Shown: piece by piece, positions 13,340-26,400 of the stretch
How the letters are laid out: the number at the start of each line of letters is the position of its first letter
How positions within the stretch are numbered: position 1 is the first letter of the stretch
Assembly (NCBI GenBank): GCA_014706295.1
Contig: JACSVZ010000007.1
Span: 5,981,699 to 6,045,698 of the forward strand
Length of the DNA: 64,000 nt
Origin: Lycocorax pyrrhopterus obiensis
Lineage: Eukaryota > Chordata > Aves > Passeriformes > Paradisaeidae
Reading direction: 5' to 3'
Position numbers and translations under genes: made by a program
The notes under the pieces: model-generated
The model's input: only the letters and a program-made list of their open reading frames with translations
Told to the model about the DNA's origin: nothing
Databases searched by the model: none

Positions 13340-14809
13340 CTGGCGTTGCAGCTGTGCCCCAGTTTGGAAGTACATTTGCATGTTGCTCTGGATCAGTACA
13401 GAATTGTGCTTTATGGCTCTTTGATTTTGAAATCTAAGGCTTTTCTGAGGGAAATATATTGGATATTCGTTCACATCAAAGTTCAAGCAGAGTTTTATGG
13501 GGAGTAATAACACAAATTATATTGAAGTAAAATGAAGAATTCCAAATGTTTTATTGACCTGGGCTCTGGTAAATTCAATTCTACTTTCATTTCAATGGGT
13601 TTCATGGCCCACTGGAGATGTAATTTGTTAGGTATAATTAATACTCTTCTACTTATAATTTTTATACAAGACCAAATATATATTAAATTCAAATAAAAAT
13701 TCATAATTAACTGCACTAAAATGCCAGCTCAAACCCCCTGATTATAAAACAGACCCTGTATCTTTTGTTGTTAAATTTATATGAACAGAAACAGCTGTCC
13801 TGGGGTACCTACAATTCGTGTCTTATTCTCAAAATGACAAATTTCCATATGATTTACTTTAGTTTGCTAGAAATATTTGATCTTTTCATTTCCTCAGTGT
13901 AAATGAAATCAGATAAAAGCCAGCTGACAGTAGCCATACTTGGATCTTCTGGAAACCATTCCAGCAAGAGACATTGCAGGTCTGAAGCTGTTAAAAAGGC
14001 AGACATTTTTCCGTGCAAACCTCTGCCTGTAGATGGAGCAACAGTTAATTCTGACTAAAGATAATTAAGAAGGAGTTACACTTGATTGATTTTTCCAGCT
14101 GGTTTTTATATTTGGGTAGTCTGAGGACCAGAGGAACAAAGCTCATTCACAGACCTTCAATGCATTGAAAATATCCTCAAATTGCACACCAAATTAAACC
14201 AGCTTGTTGGTGAAGGCTCCTCCATGCATTGTTCCTGAGATCAAATCAAGAATTCTTTGAATTGGCAGAGAAGAACAAAGATACCTTGTTGTAAATATAC
14301 AGTAAATAATAATAATAATCAGGCTACTTTTGCTCTGTGTCCATCCTGCATGTCCATGTGGTGTGGGAATAAGGTATCCAGAAACACCAGAGTTGAAAAA
14401 TAGCAGAAAAATAATTTTCAGTCACGTACAAGGCAAAATATTATCATCAATAGAATGGAAATAGATTTTTTGATGGAAATGTTTTGCATGCTAAATGAAT
14501 CCTAGAGGAGGCTGACAGAAACATATTCTAGTTAACATTTGATAATAACTGTAAATGAAATATTTAATTATGAGCACAAGACAACAGCTCTGTCTGTAAC
14601 CTTTTTGCAGCTGGGTTGATATCACTTTTCCTGTCTTTGACAAGAAAATTAATTGTGTTGCTGAAGTGTGAATTTAAAGCCGTTCAGTGTCCTTTGTTTT
14701 TCAGCAGCTCTAGTTTATGTTCAGCTGCTGAATACAACTGGATGAGATTTGCTACAATTCTGAGCAATGCATTCCATTATTTCTTCCCGTGCCACAAGGT
14801 TTCTGGTGA
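13340..14809 (+). other. SPON1: SPON1 intron, no gene seen
   Basis: AT-rich intronic sequence with no recognisable exon, repeat family or RNA gene. A short (AAT)n-like stretch lies at about 14307-14318. Confidence 0.7.
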
Positions 14810-15060
14810 GCTTGGTATCCCCCCCAGGACCTCTGGGATCTTTGCTGCGGAAGAGCTTCCCAGCCAGTCAGCCCACACACTCTGCCCTGGTGCACGGGGT
14901 TGTTTCTCCCTGGGTGCAGGACTTTGTATTTCCATTTGTTGAACTCCACAAAGCCCATTTCTCCAGCCTGTGCTTGCCTCTGAGTGGCAGCACACCCATG
15001 TGGTGTCCCTCCCTGTCCTTCCCTCTGTGTGACACCAGGGATGGGCCAGCCACTCACGTG
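14810..15060 (-). mobile_element. Old CR1 LINE fragment (reverse-transcriptase region)
   Basis: The + strand carries stretches close to the reverse complement of the avian CR1 ORF2 region as I remember it: a GGTGCA(C/T)GGGGTT-(G/A)TT segment, GGTGCAGGACTTTG, TTTGTTGAACT, CCATTTCTCCAGCCTGT and TGGCAGCACACCC, in the expected order. It is diverged, truncated at both ends and not coding. Open frames across it are remnants or chance. Confidence 0.65.
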
Positions 15061-17036
15061 CCTCCCAGGACTGTGTTTTCCAAGCATGGAATATTCTTTT
15101 TCCAAGCACGTGATATTCTTAGAGTTCAAAAGATTTCTGAAGGATAGAAAAGGATCACCCTCACCTCTTAGAAACTGGTTGTGATGGGAGTAAAGCATCT
15201 CAATGCCTTTTTAAATACTGCTGCAGTTTGAACAAGGTAATGTCCTGATGTGAGCTCTATAGCTCAGTTTCAGAATTAACTGTCAGCTACATCTTCCTTC
15301 ACTAAAATGTCATTGTTTTGGTCTTGACTGCCTTATTTTTCATTATGTCTTAGGCTGCTAGTACCTCAAAACCCAAAATCTGTTAAAAATACGATTATTT
15401 ACACACAAAGTTGGTTGTCAGCCTGAAAACATGTCAGGTGAGAGATTTTGGTTTCCTTATAGAAGATTTTTAATATATATATTTATTTTTAATTGTCCCA
15501 CTTTCATCCCACTCTTTCATACTGTCTAGAGTATGAAAAGAAGTACATTCTAACTTACTGCTCATTCCACAAAGAAAGACATTTAACACAACCACGGTTG
15601 CAGTTTATAAATGAAGATCATCCTTAGTTCCCAGAAAGAGAGGGGCTGGTCAAACATGAGAACAGTTTACAAATGTAAACTTTTTATTTTATGTATTTAG
15701 AAGAGAGCTATTTCAAAAAGACTCATGTCCTCCTCTGGTACCAGGAACCAGGGAGGGCACTTTCAGAAGTAATGCTGTGGAGAAGATAAGTTTGGGTTTT
15801 TTTGGATGTGCATTATAGATAGATTCAGTGGCTGATTCGAGAACATGTGCGTTATAAAGTTTTCCACCTGTGTATTGTGGAGAAGCACATAGAAGCTTTG
15901 TGCTCTCCTGGTGTGTCATTGTGCGAGGCAAAAATGATCCTCAACCCATCTGCTCCCTGTAGCTGAAATGTACTCAATTGATCAGTACAGGTGAAATAAA
16001 AAAGGCCATCAAAATCCCCAAAGCCCAATTACTCCATCTATCTCTGTCTCTGAGGTGAACTAATGGAAGTTGTTACTGACAAAGACCTGAGAAATAAGCA
16101 ATAACTCCAGGCAAAAACCTGTCAAACCTGGTCTCTTCTTCAGCTTGCTGAAGGAGCTCTGGCATCCTCAGAATGGAAAGAGCCGTGTGGGGGCTTGGGA
16201 GACTACAGCAATCCCTAGATTTCAGCAAATAGCACGGTGCCACCTGCAGAATGGAGTGAAGGGAAAACCTCTCACACCACTCAGCTTTTCTGCAGAGGCT
16301 GGAAAACTTTTGTCATTACTTCGATTTAGAAATGCTTTTCAGAGTGTTGTCTGTAAGTGGTGTCTCAGTCCATACGGATGCACAGCATCTTCCTTCAGTT
16401 TTTCGTGGTTGGAAAGCGACCTTAATTCATTGGGGTGTTTCTGGAATGCTGTATCAAACAATGAGGGATTGTAATAGAGCAGTCTAACATAATGAAACAA
16501 CACAATAAACACTATAAAAGCCGGCATTATGGTTAAGTGACCACTGCACTTAAATCCAGCAATAACTGAAATCCAGGGTCACGGGCAATTCTGAAGAAAA
16601 ATGCCCTTAAATGAAGCAATAACTAAAATAACCTTAAAAAAATCCCTATAAAACCTAATTTGGGTTGAATACAATTCAAATCAACCTCAAAACCTTCCTA
16701 CTCTTTTGGTGTTTGGTGACAGTTCTCAGTGTGCAGGCAAAGAGCATTCCACACAGAAAGAAGAATAAATGTGGTAAAAAGGTCTGTGGGGGATGTTTGC
16801 AGCCTTTCAGTCTCAGACCTGCCAGGGCTCAATGTCCCTGAGCTGTGTTATGGTCAGAGGGATTAAGAAAAGTCACAGGAGCTGCCAATAAGTCAGATAT
16901 TTTCTAGTTCAACTAATGGCTGGTGGTTTATTTTTTTTCTGCGCCATTGTTTTTTTACTACGTTTGTTTTCCGACTTTTTTTTTTAATTGGGAGGTTTAT
17001 TTTGTTTGTATGAGTGGCTCATCACTAATGCATTTT
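15061..17036 (+). other. SPON1: SPON1 intron, no gene seen
   Basis: AT-rich intron. It contains an inverted forkhead-like pair at 15664-15681 and T-rich low-complexity sequence at about 16928-16986. Nothing else was recognised. Confidence 0.7.
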
Positions 17037-17404
17037 TGTCGCTGTTTTCCCCACGGACGAGTAGAGAAACGACACGAGGTCCAGGCTCAGGGATAGATGG
17101 AAGCGCTTTAATGAATTCTCAGAAGACTTTTATATGTTAGTTCACAAAGTGTGTTAAATGGCATAAGGTAATTGGTTTTCTGCCATCCACCCCCTAAGGG
17201 GATTGGTCAAGTTCTAAGACACCCATCTCTGAGTGTTTTTCTAGTTAGAACCATAACAATCCTGCAAAACAACCTGCAGCTGCAAGAAGTTTACAAAACT
17301 GTAAAATTGCTTTGAGTTACTTGCATGGGAAAGACAAAACTCTCACAAAAACGCTGCAGAGAGCTGAAGAAATTCTCTGCTGGAGCTTTTTCAGCATCCA
17401 TACA
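17037..17404 (-). mobile_element. Solo LTR of an endogenous retrovirus
   Basis: Read on the minus strand this 368-bp block starts TGTATGG and ends CGACA, so it has TG...CA termini. It contains a TATA box (CATATAAAAG, at 17136-17127) followed closely by a polyadenylation signal (ATTAAA, 17112-17107), then a CpG-bearing R/U5-like tail. It is flanked by TTTT on both sides (extendable to CATTTT), a target-site duplication. No gag, pol or env sequence adjoins it, so it is a recombined solo LTR. The TATA and poly(A) signals are very close together, as in short-R avian retroviral LTRs. The exact family was not identified. Confidence 0.7.
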
Positions 17405-20400
17405 TTTTAATCTTTACTGCATCATCTGAGAAAAATAGAATATGAAAAGCTATGTAAATCTGTTTATAAACACGTTACTGAGCACAGCTCTTTGCCAAGG
17501 GAGAAGCATCCAAGATGTTTTAATTGACAATCCAGCTCAAGCACACACATCTCATTTGTGGATATCTCCGCCTATGAACAGCACTGCCATTTATCCTCAC
17601 ATCCCCACCGAATCCATTTGCAACATGATAAACTGGGACACACAGGGATGGCAGGCACAGGGAGCTGAGCAGGGAAAGTGTGTTCGTAGGCAAAGTGCAG
17701 GGCAATAATCAATGTTCATCTTCATGAGTGAGGTACAACCTGATCAGTCACAGAGCAGAACAAAGAGGGGGCTGTGTTGTGTTACTCAGGGAATGACCAG
17801 CCATGAAAAAAGGAATTTTCGGTGGATTTTAAAAAGGTCAGGATAAAGAAGTATCAAGTTGAAGAGTTCAGCTATTTTTTTCTCAGACTGAAAGAGCTGA
17901 AACCTTCTCACCTTTCTTCAGAGAGCAGAATGATTTTGAGTCAAATGAGGGAACTGATTATTTAAAAACTGTCAACAGAACACATCGTTAAGCACGCACA
18001 CGTTTGTTAGGCTCTATGAATGTAACTCATTTTCTATTTAGCATTCAACCTGATTTTTTTCTTTTGAGGCAATTTTGCATTTAAATGTGATAAATTGTGG
18101 TGTCTGGGCCAACAGGATAAAACAGTTTTATTCGTTCATGGCAGAGGGATGCAGTACAAATTTTTCCAATATGAAATTTGTGAAATACTGTTTTTGGTAA
18201 GACTTTTACTCATAGGAAATCTGTGTTCCCAACTGCAGAGTTCACACATCTTTTTATTTAACTGGTTCATACTCTAAGGGACAGATTTTCAGGCAGACTT
18301 CCATATGCATACATATAACCTGGCCATAAAAATAATACTATTTAGATGTATAAAAACTCCTCATTACTGCAAACTTATATCGAGAAAATTGACTCTGCGG
18401 GGTTAAGTACTGAAAGTATTATTTTTCATCAGCAGAAGTCAAGAGCAATTTTTTTGACAAGTAGGGGTTATTCAAAAACCCCAGTCAGAAATGTGCTTGG
18501 CATCGCTTAGATAGAGACATATGAAATTTGGCTGGGGACTTTGTTGGCAGGGTGTACCCATCATGTAAGACAGAGACACATGCTTCTCAAAAACCCCACA
18601 GAGCTTCAAACTGAGGCCACTCTCACACGTTCTCCTTGTGCATCATTCTAATCGTGTGTCTCCACACCGTTTAGATGCACAAAGAGACAGAATTGGAGCT
18701 TCCTTTTCAGTCATGCATAATATAGATAATCACCCTGCCTCCCACATCTCTTGTGCATGCTATTTAAATGAGACTATTGCCTACTTTTTAGTCCATTTTA
18801 AGCCAAAATATCTAGTGGCTTAATAACAGCTGTTTCTCTTTAAAATACACTTAGAAATCCTGTTTAGGGTGCTAATTTGCTTAAGGATGGAGCCAAACTA
18901 CATTTTCTGTTTAATAAGAGCTCTTTCTGCATTTTAATCTCCTAATCAGCAGTAATAGGCTATGGATATATAGAGGCAGAGTAGTGTTTTTTCAGAGGGG
19001 GCATTCCTAAGTGCTCGTACATGATTTTGTAAAATGTGTGAAGCGCTTTAAGATGCTCTTCCAGCATCTCAAGTACTTTAGTTCGCCCAGTCAAAAAAAA
19101 CCTGACTCACTGTGCCATCCGTGGGCAGTCGGGATGGTGACTGAACTCAGAGTGGCCTAAAATAAACAGGCAGCCCAAGACAGCCACATCAGCTGCTCAT
19201 AGCTCTTCAGCAGCACAATATTTGCCTTTCCAGCGGACTGGAATATTCCTTCTGCTTCTGCAGGGCTGTTTTGTGTTGGGGCTTTTTGTTTGTGTGTTTG
19301 TTTCCCAAAAGTGAGACAGTAATGGCTGTCTTCAACTCCTGGAAAATTGGCCAGGGTAGTGGAAGAGACTTAAATTCAGGCAAGGCTCCCAGTGTTGCAA
19401 GAAGCCCACAATTCCCCAGCCCGCTCGTCTGGGCAGCTGCCACAGCCAACAGGCAGCTCGGAAAGCCAGAGCCGTGGCACAGAGAATCAACCTCATTTCA
19501 ACTCCATGGCAGGGAGCCAAAAAATCCTAAAAGTCATGGCTTGAGTGAGGAGCTGAGTCCCCGTTAGGAGCATATGCAATGTGCTCCTGGATTTGTCAGA
19601 CCTTTAAGCAGCAGCCACGAGCAAACTAAATGAGATCCCAAGCTCCCAAGCAGCTTGCTCGATGGGAAGCCGAATGTATTTCCAGCAGAAAGTTGCCCAA
19701 GTTTTGAAGGAATTCATCAAAACAAATATGTATTTCTACAATCTCTTTTGATCCCAGCAAATCAGCATTGTTTCACTGAAAAACTGTCATCCAGCTGTAA
19801 TGATATTAACCCTTGATTTACCCAGTGTCTTGGACATTTCTCCTGATTTCATCTTCTGCTACGAACACCACTCAACAGGATGTACTACAAAAGGAAAATA
19901 TATAACATATTGCCTTTAACATATGCCTTAATCAAAATGTGCTGCTCTTCTTCTCTCTCCTCTCTCGTTTTGCTCCCATCTCCCTCAGCATTCATGATTC
20001 TGGGACAGGAACTTGTCACCCCTGACAGCAGCGTGTGGTCGTGGCTTTAGACGACATGGCAAAATCCTGTGTTTATTGTGCAAATGACCCACCCTTTCTG
20101 CCAGTCACAGCTTCTGGTATTTAACAGCACAATGTCTGCCTTGATGGGCTAGACTGGCTGAAAATCCTTCTATCCACATAGGGCACTGCTGACCAGTGAC
20201 TAAGGAATGTGGGGGAGTAAGGCATGTAGAGATGCTCCCTTTGCAAGCTCAGTGGTTTGGGCACACTGTGGGCTGCTTGCAATGACCTGAGATGACTCCA
20301 AACCCACAGGAGTTCGACCAGAGAGTCAGGGACTAAGTATGCCCCAAAGCCAGGTTCTGTGAAATGAAACCTGTGTGTGTCTGTCCTGCTGTTTGGTGGT

Positions 20401-23400
20401 CGCAGCCTCGTGCACAAATCCCCAAACTGGCTTTAACTTTGGTTATCTGTGGCAGCAAAGATGTGCACAAACTAATTTATCCTGCAGAAAGAAACCATCA
20501 CCTCAGCTTAAATCCTCTTGGACAATCAACAAGGACAAAGGAAGGGAATTAGGATGGGATTCTGTTGCCATACCTACAAAGCCATTAATTCCTAAATGGT
20601 TTCACACACAGAAACTTTCTTTTATTTCCGCTATACCAAGTATTATTGATTTTTGCTGTTGCAGCAGTGCCTTAAGGACCTGACCAGGACCTCTAGGCAT
20701 AGATGTGTTATATTTTTATGGGCATGCAAGACAGAGATAATTCATGCCCTAGGCATCTATCAAGTCAAAAAGCAACAGGATGTTAAAAATATATGGAGAG
20801 AAAAGGGGAGTAAGGACATAGCTAAACCTGCACACAAACCAGTAGACAAGAATAATACTGAAACAGGAAGATGAGGTTGCTATTTCTCTCATACCATGTG
20901 TGAAAATTAATTAATGTTAATCACTGCAGTATTACGGGATAAAGCAGTGGTTTCGGTGCTTAGGATGTGAATGCGCTCATTAACAAAAGACTTGCTTGTT
21001 CTTGCATCAGGCATACCACAGGTCACTGTAGACACACCAAACACCATCTTGTTAATGTATCCACCCTGGGGTGCTTTCATCATGTTTTGGGATATTAATT
21101 AGCTCAGGCAAAGTAGCAGGGATAGCATTTTTATTGCTATTGGAAGTATCTAAAACAAGAAGCAGGAAGTCACATTTTATTCTGCATTGCAGCACATATT
21201 CCAAGCTGAAAACAGGACTGCTTGGGATGAGGCTCCACAGGTGAAGGCAGTGAAATTTATGAGGGTTAATTTCAGCTAACAATTATTGTTTTGATAACCA
21301 CTGCATGTGGCATGCTTATACAAGCCTCCCAGGTCAAATCCATTCCTCCTGGAAATCCCTGTTCCAGTTGTCTTTGTTGAGCAACAGAGAGGGATCGGCA
21401 CCCTTTAAACTTCTGCTCTTGCTCTGCCTCAGAGCACTGGCATATTGATTTTAATTTTTGGATTTCATTTCTTCAATTACTGTAATTGAATACGAATATT
21501 TCTTCGTCTTCCTTTCTCTTGCAATGTTCTCACAACTCAGTGACTTGGGAGCACTGGGGATGTCTGAGCCTGAGCACTGTGACAGCACAACCATAGAGAG
21601 GTCAAGACAATCAGTGAGTGGAATCAGTGGTGGCATCTTCCCATCGTGGAGTGTCATCCCAGAAAAATGCTACCAAGAGAGATAAGAGCGTATTTCCAAG
21701 CGTCAGTTATCAGTCTTGTGCCTAGTGTGGATATATCTTTGCACCTCTATTTCATGCACAGATTGTCTGTGGATTTAGGATATGTACAAACTAGATCAGC
21801 ACCTGCAGATTTGAAGTGTGTTTACACAAGCTGCATCTTTATATTTTAGAGTGGAAAATCTCGATGTTCACTGATTCAATGTGTTCATTGAATTAATATC
21901 TTTTTATTTCTTCAAAAATCACAGCAACCCCTTCTTCACTGACTGTTTTCCAGTTTTCATGCATGCTGTTTTCCATGCTCCCATAGCAAAAGAAGGAATT
22001 TCTTATAAAAGTTCAGTTTGTAACAAAAACTTACTGTAATAAATAAAGGCAAATATTTGAATGAAGACATTTATGCTGTGCTTATGTGAAGTATAGTAGG
22101 AAGGAAGCCAATCATTTTCTATTCATTATTGTTTAAAATACCACCATGTCTGTGTAAACAGAGCCCTATTTATACAAACAATACAATAAAAGCACTCACA
22201 TATGCTATAATTGCTGATAAAATTACGTGTTTATGCTACACAGTAGATTGGCTGAATGCACGTTGGAAATTACAGCACTTTAACTGCAGGTTAAAATGTG
22301 TTATTGAAAAGTTTATTTCATGTTTTATATATAAAATAGCAGAATTATAATGGTAGTACTAACTTTTAAACACTATTAATGGCTAGTGCTGTTATTTCAT
22401 TAAACAGAGATCTGGTTCTTTTAAAATAATCTCTCAAGCTCTTAGCGTGGTTATTTTCTTTTTAAGGCAATGTGTTAGCAGTACTATATTGTATATTAGT
22501 CTGCACAAGAGCAGCTGTAATTCAAGAGTCACTTCTCCATTCCCCAGACAATAAGAACTTTATGACAAGAACTTTGCCTTATAGATATGTGAGTACTATG
22601 AATAAATGACAAGTTCTTACCAGATAACAACATTATATTCTTTATTGTGCTTGGGCCCTCACTTACAAAACAGCCAAGAAGTGTCAAACACTTAGATAAA
22701 TCAGCTCTTACTGAATTTTAGTTCTCTGGAATCCTGCACACATTGATGAGAACAAGTCCTTTACTGCCGTGAGATAAAATACAGCTCACCCCCGAGGCAG
22801 ATGTTGCAGAAGCAATGTGTGGATGGGAAGATAAGACTGCAGAAGGTGTTAGCCAGTGCCATGCTAATTGATTAGTTGCCACTGATGAGAAGAGATTGTC
22901 CCAGACCCCCAGCCATCAACTCCCTGCTGAGCTAGATGGAAATCAGTGGGATGAATCCAGTGGGGGATTATTTCAAGCTTTTTGTTTAACAATGACTCCT
23001 GAAGTTCTAATGTATTCCAGAAGAAATTATGCTCCAAAGATTAATAAGCAGTTGATTATTTTCACTGAAGTTATTTTCAGAAAAAGCTATCTCCCACTAA
23101 AATGGAAAATCCCGTCTTCCAGCATTGCAAGCTAATAACAATCTTGGACTTCCTTCAATCACACCCTCGTAACAGCAGTAATAGCTTGTGGTGATTTTAA
23201 GAACTGGGTTTTCCAAGGCCAAATTCCTTGTAAGGCATTTCAATTTCACGGCCTGGAATAAAAGCCCAGGTTTTTGGTAAAACACAATACTGGAGGTTCT
23301 ACAAGCAAGATGGGCCTCTTGCTTCTCAAGAGACCAAAGGTGCATCCAGGAGCCTTATGTTAAAATACAAGCAAATGTAAATTTTTAAGTGAATATAACA

Positions 23401-26400
23401 GTGATTCCTGTTAGATATCTCTTCTGAGAATTTATTTTTCTTCTGTGAGATCTGGAAGTTAGACTAGCAGATGACAGCATGTCCTCCTGCAAATGGCTCT
23501 CCAGTTGAGAGGCTGAAGACTATTGTGCCCTTTTCCCAATCTATTTCTAGAATGGTCCTTTTTGACTCAGAGAAATCCATAGCAATATATTTCCCAGGTA
23601 TCGCTTTGAACTAAATAGATCCGCTATTTCTCTCCCTTTAAAAATTTTCTGAGACAGATGTCACCAATAACCTCAATGCCTCTCTGAATCTTGTTTCCTT
23701 TTTCTTCTTTTCTTCTCTGAATGAATCAAGGTGAAATCATTTTTGAAGCTGCTCAGAACATCCAGATGTGGCCTAATAAAAGGGAGAAAAGGATGTGATT
23801 TTCAAGAATCTGCCATAGTTCTTTTAACCATAACTGTTACAAATATATTTCCATTTTGTACATCTATCTAGATGGTTCTTTGAACTGGAAATACCACGAG
23901 TGACCATGATGTGGAATCTGACCATCTAAAAGCACAAAAGTTGCAAACACTTGTGAGCTGCTTAACACATCCATTTTATTTCGTTAGGCTTGGAGCCCAA
24001 AACGTTCCAGGAACTTTCCAAGCACAGAGATGGATCCTGTCTTTGACTTGGTGTCATTACTAATAAAAAAATCCATGACATTTTGTTGATGTGTTTGTCT
24101 CACTTAATACAACCCCACGTTATGGTGTTCATCATAAATCTGTGTGACTGAAATTCTGTATTCACTGCAATACACACAAAGCTCTTTTTTCACCTTCAAT
24201 GTGTTGTTTTGGCACAAAAATCTGTGAACATGGACATTAAAACTTGCTGAATGTCTTTTTTTTTTTTTCCTACCATGTTAATGAAATAGAATGAGAAATC
24301 ATGACGTTTGAATTTATTTTTTTAATGATTATGCTTCACATAATTAATTCATAAGTAATTTCTAGGCCCTAGAGGTTCCCATGACACATCAGAGCTAATG
24401 TTGTTGTTAAGATAATGGAATTAAGTGGTATGTAGGTGGTATAGATTCTGAAATGCTGGTACTGTGCATTCATGAAGCATTCTGTGGGCTGCAGAATGAT
24501 GGAGCTCCTAAATATATCCCCCCTTGTTTGCCTAGGTAAGCAAACAGATGCAAAACCAAAACATGCAGAGCTAATGAATTCTGTAAGAACTCCCTGCTCA
24601 AGACTAGCAAAGGATCACAGCAGGAACAAAAGCTTCACCTCTTGTCTTTAATAACAAAGGTTAGCTTCTATCCTCAGAAATGCTGGTAAAGCTTTTCGTT
24701 TCAGCAGATAAATATTTATATCTGAAAGGAAGGGTTTGACCCAAAATAGAGTGGAGTACCTGGTTAGCATTTATCTGTGGCTTGTTTCCCACTGTCAGTC
24801 CATGGCTGAAGAATGGAAAGGTGCCCTTTGGAAGTGGTCAGGAAACTCTGGTAGCCAGATCATTGCTGTTCTGAATGTGACTACCGCACAGCTGGAGGGC
24901 ACCTGCAGTCTGAACGTCTGTGGAAGAGCGAGGGGATGACTGGCACAGCTCAGGTCCAGCTGCAGTCGTGTCTGGCCAATGGGCAGATGGAGACACTGGT
25001 GGTTGGTGCTTTCTCGGGGTGGCCTCACAGGGATCACCCCTTTGGGTTCTTCCTGGCCCTTCCTTCAGAGTCGGGACAAAGGCTGAAAGCTGCTCCATGG
25101 CAAATGGCTTTGACTGATCCTAACACGTTTTTCAGCAACCAAACACATTTCTAGTGCTGAATAAACAAGGCTCAGAATCAAAGTCGTGTCAAGACCCTCA
25201 CGGCAGCTATTTCGTTGTTGTCTGCTCATTAGCCTAAAACTTCTGCTCCTTCCCTTTGTCCCCTCCTCTCTGTTGTTTTGAAGAGGAATGCTGTGAGGAA
25301 CAGAGAAAGACCTTCAGAATGACAAAAGTAGTTGGAAAAAAATAAAAAAAAAATCACAGCCCACTATGAAATTATCCTTGCACTGCACTGGGGTCTTTTG
25401 GCAGATACACAGAATCAGAAGAAACAGTGACCACAGATTTTATTTGGCTACTTTTCAATTCTACATATTCAATTAAAAAAGAAAAAGTTACAAAAATGTA
25501 CAATACCTTGTTCTCCATTCAGCCAGATTAACAATGCCCAGTAGCATAGAAATTGAAAGCAATTATCAGATCTGGAACTCATGGACAATTTTATCATTTG
25601 TGGTCATAAAGTTTCCATGTCGTGAAAGTGCATCACATGTTTAATAGGATTAAATAAATATTTTTAATATCTGATGCTTCATGCATGTGTGAAAGAAACA
25701 ATATACAGTGCATTCCCAGGTTATTTTTTTCATGAAATATTTCTTAAAATCAACTCAACAGAACATGGATAAGCTTGTACCTTCCACATTCACAAATGCA
25801 TTCTCACTTCCCATTTCCATTGCCTAGAGTGCATTTTTGCAATGGATTGTGATGTTTTTGTTTTTACTGATTATAATCTCTCCCTGGAGAAATACCAGCT
25901 TCCCTACGTGCTCAGTATTTCCCCAGATGCAGCATAAATGTGCTGCTGCAGACAAATTGCATACATATATCAGGGGGCAAAAATGGACCTTCTCCTAAGA
26001 TGGAACCCCTCGTCTTTAATTTAGGTGAGCGTTTGATTCAGAATTTGTCTCTGCAGCTGAAACAGAAAACCGGTAAAACAGTCTCCCAGGCTTTTCTCCC
26101 AAGAATGCTCAGCTAGGACATACTTCAAGGAAATGACGCCCTTTATCATCACACTGAAATGTAAAACATTTGGGAAGCGTGGTGATATTTTCATCAAGAA
26201 TGTTATTGTAGGAAATTCTTTCGTTAAGGAATTGTGAACTAGCTTGTTTTCCTTGCTCAGATGCTGAGGTTTCATTTACTTGAGGACTGCCTTTAAAGCA
26301 GCTGTTAAAAAAACAATAGGACCACTCATCTAAAATAAAATAATATAATTAAAAAGTAAATCACTGCTGACACCAAAGTGTATTTAAAAGCAGCTGCAGT

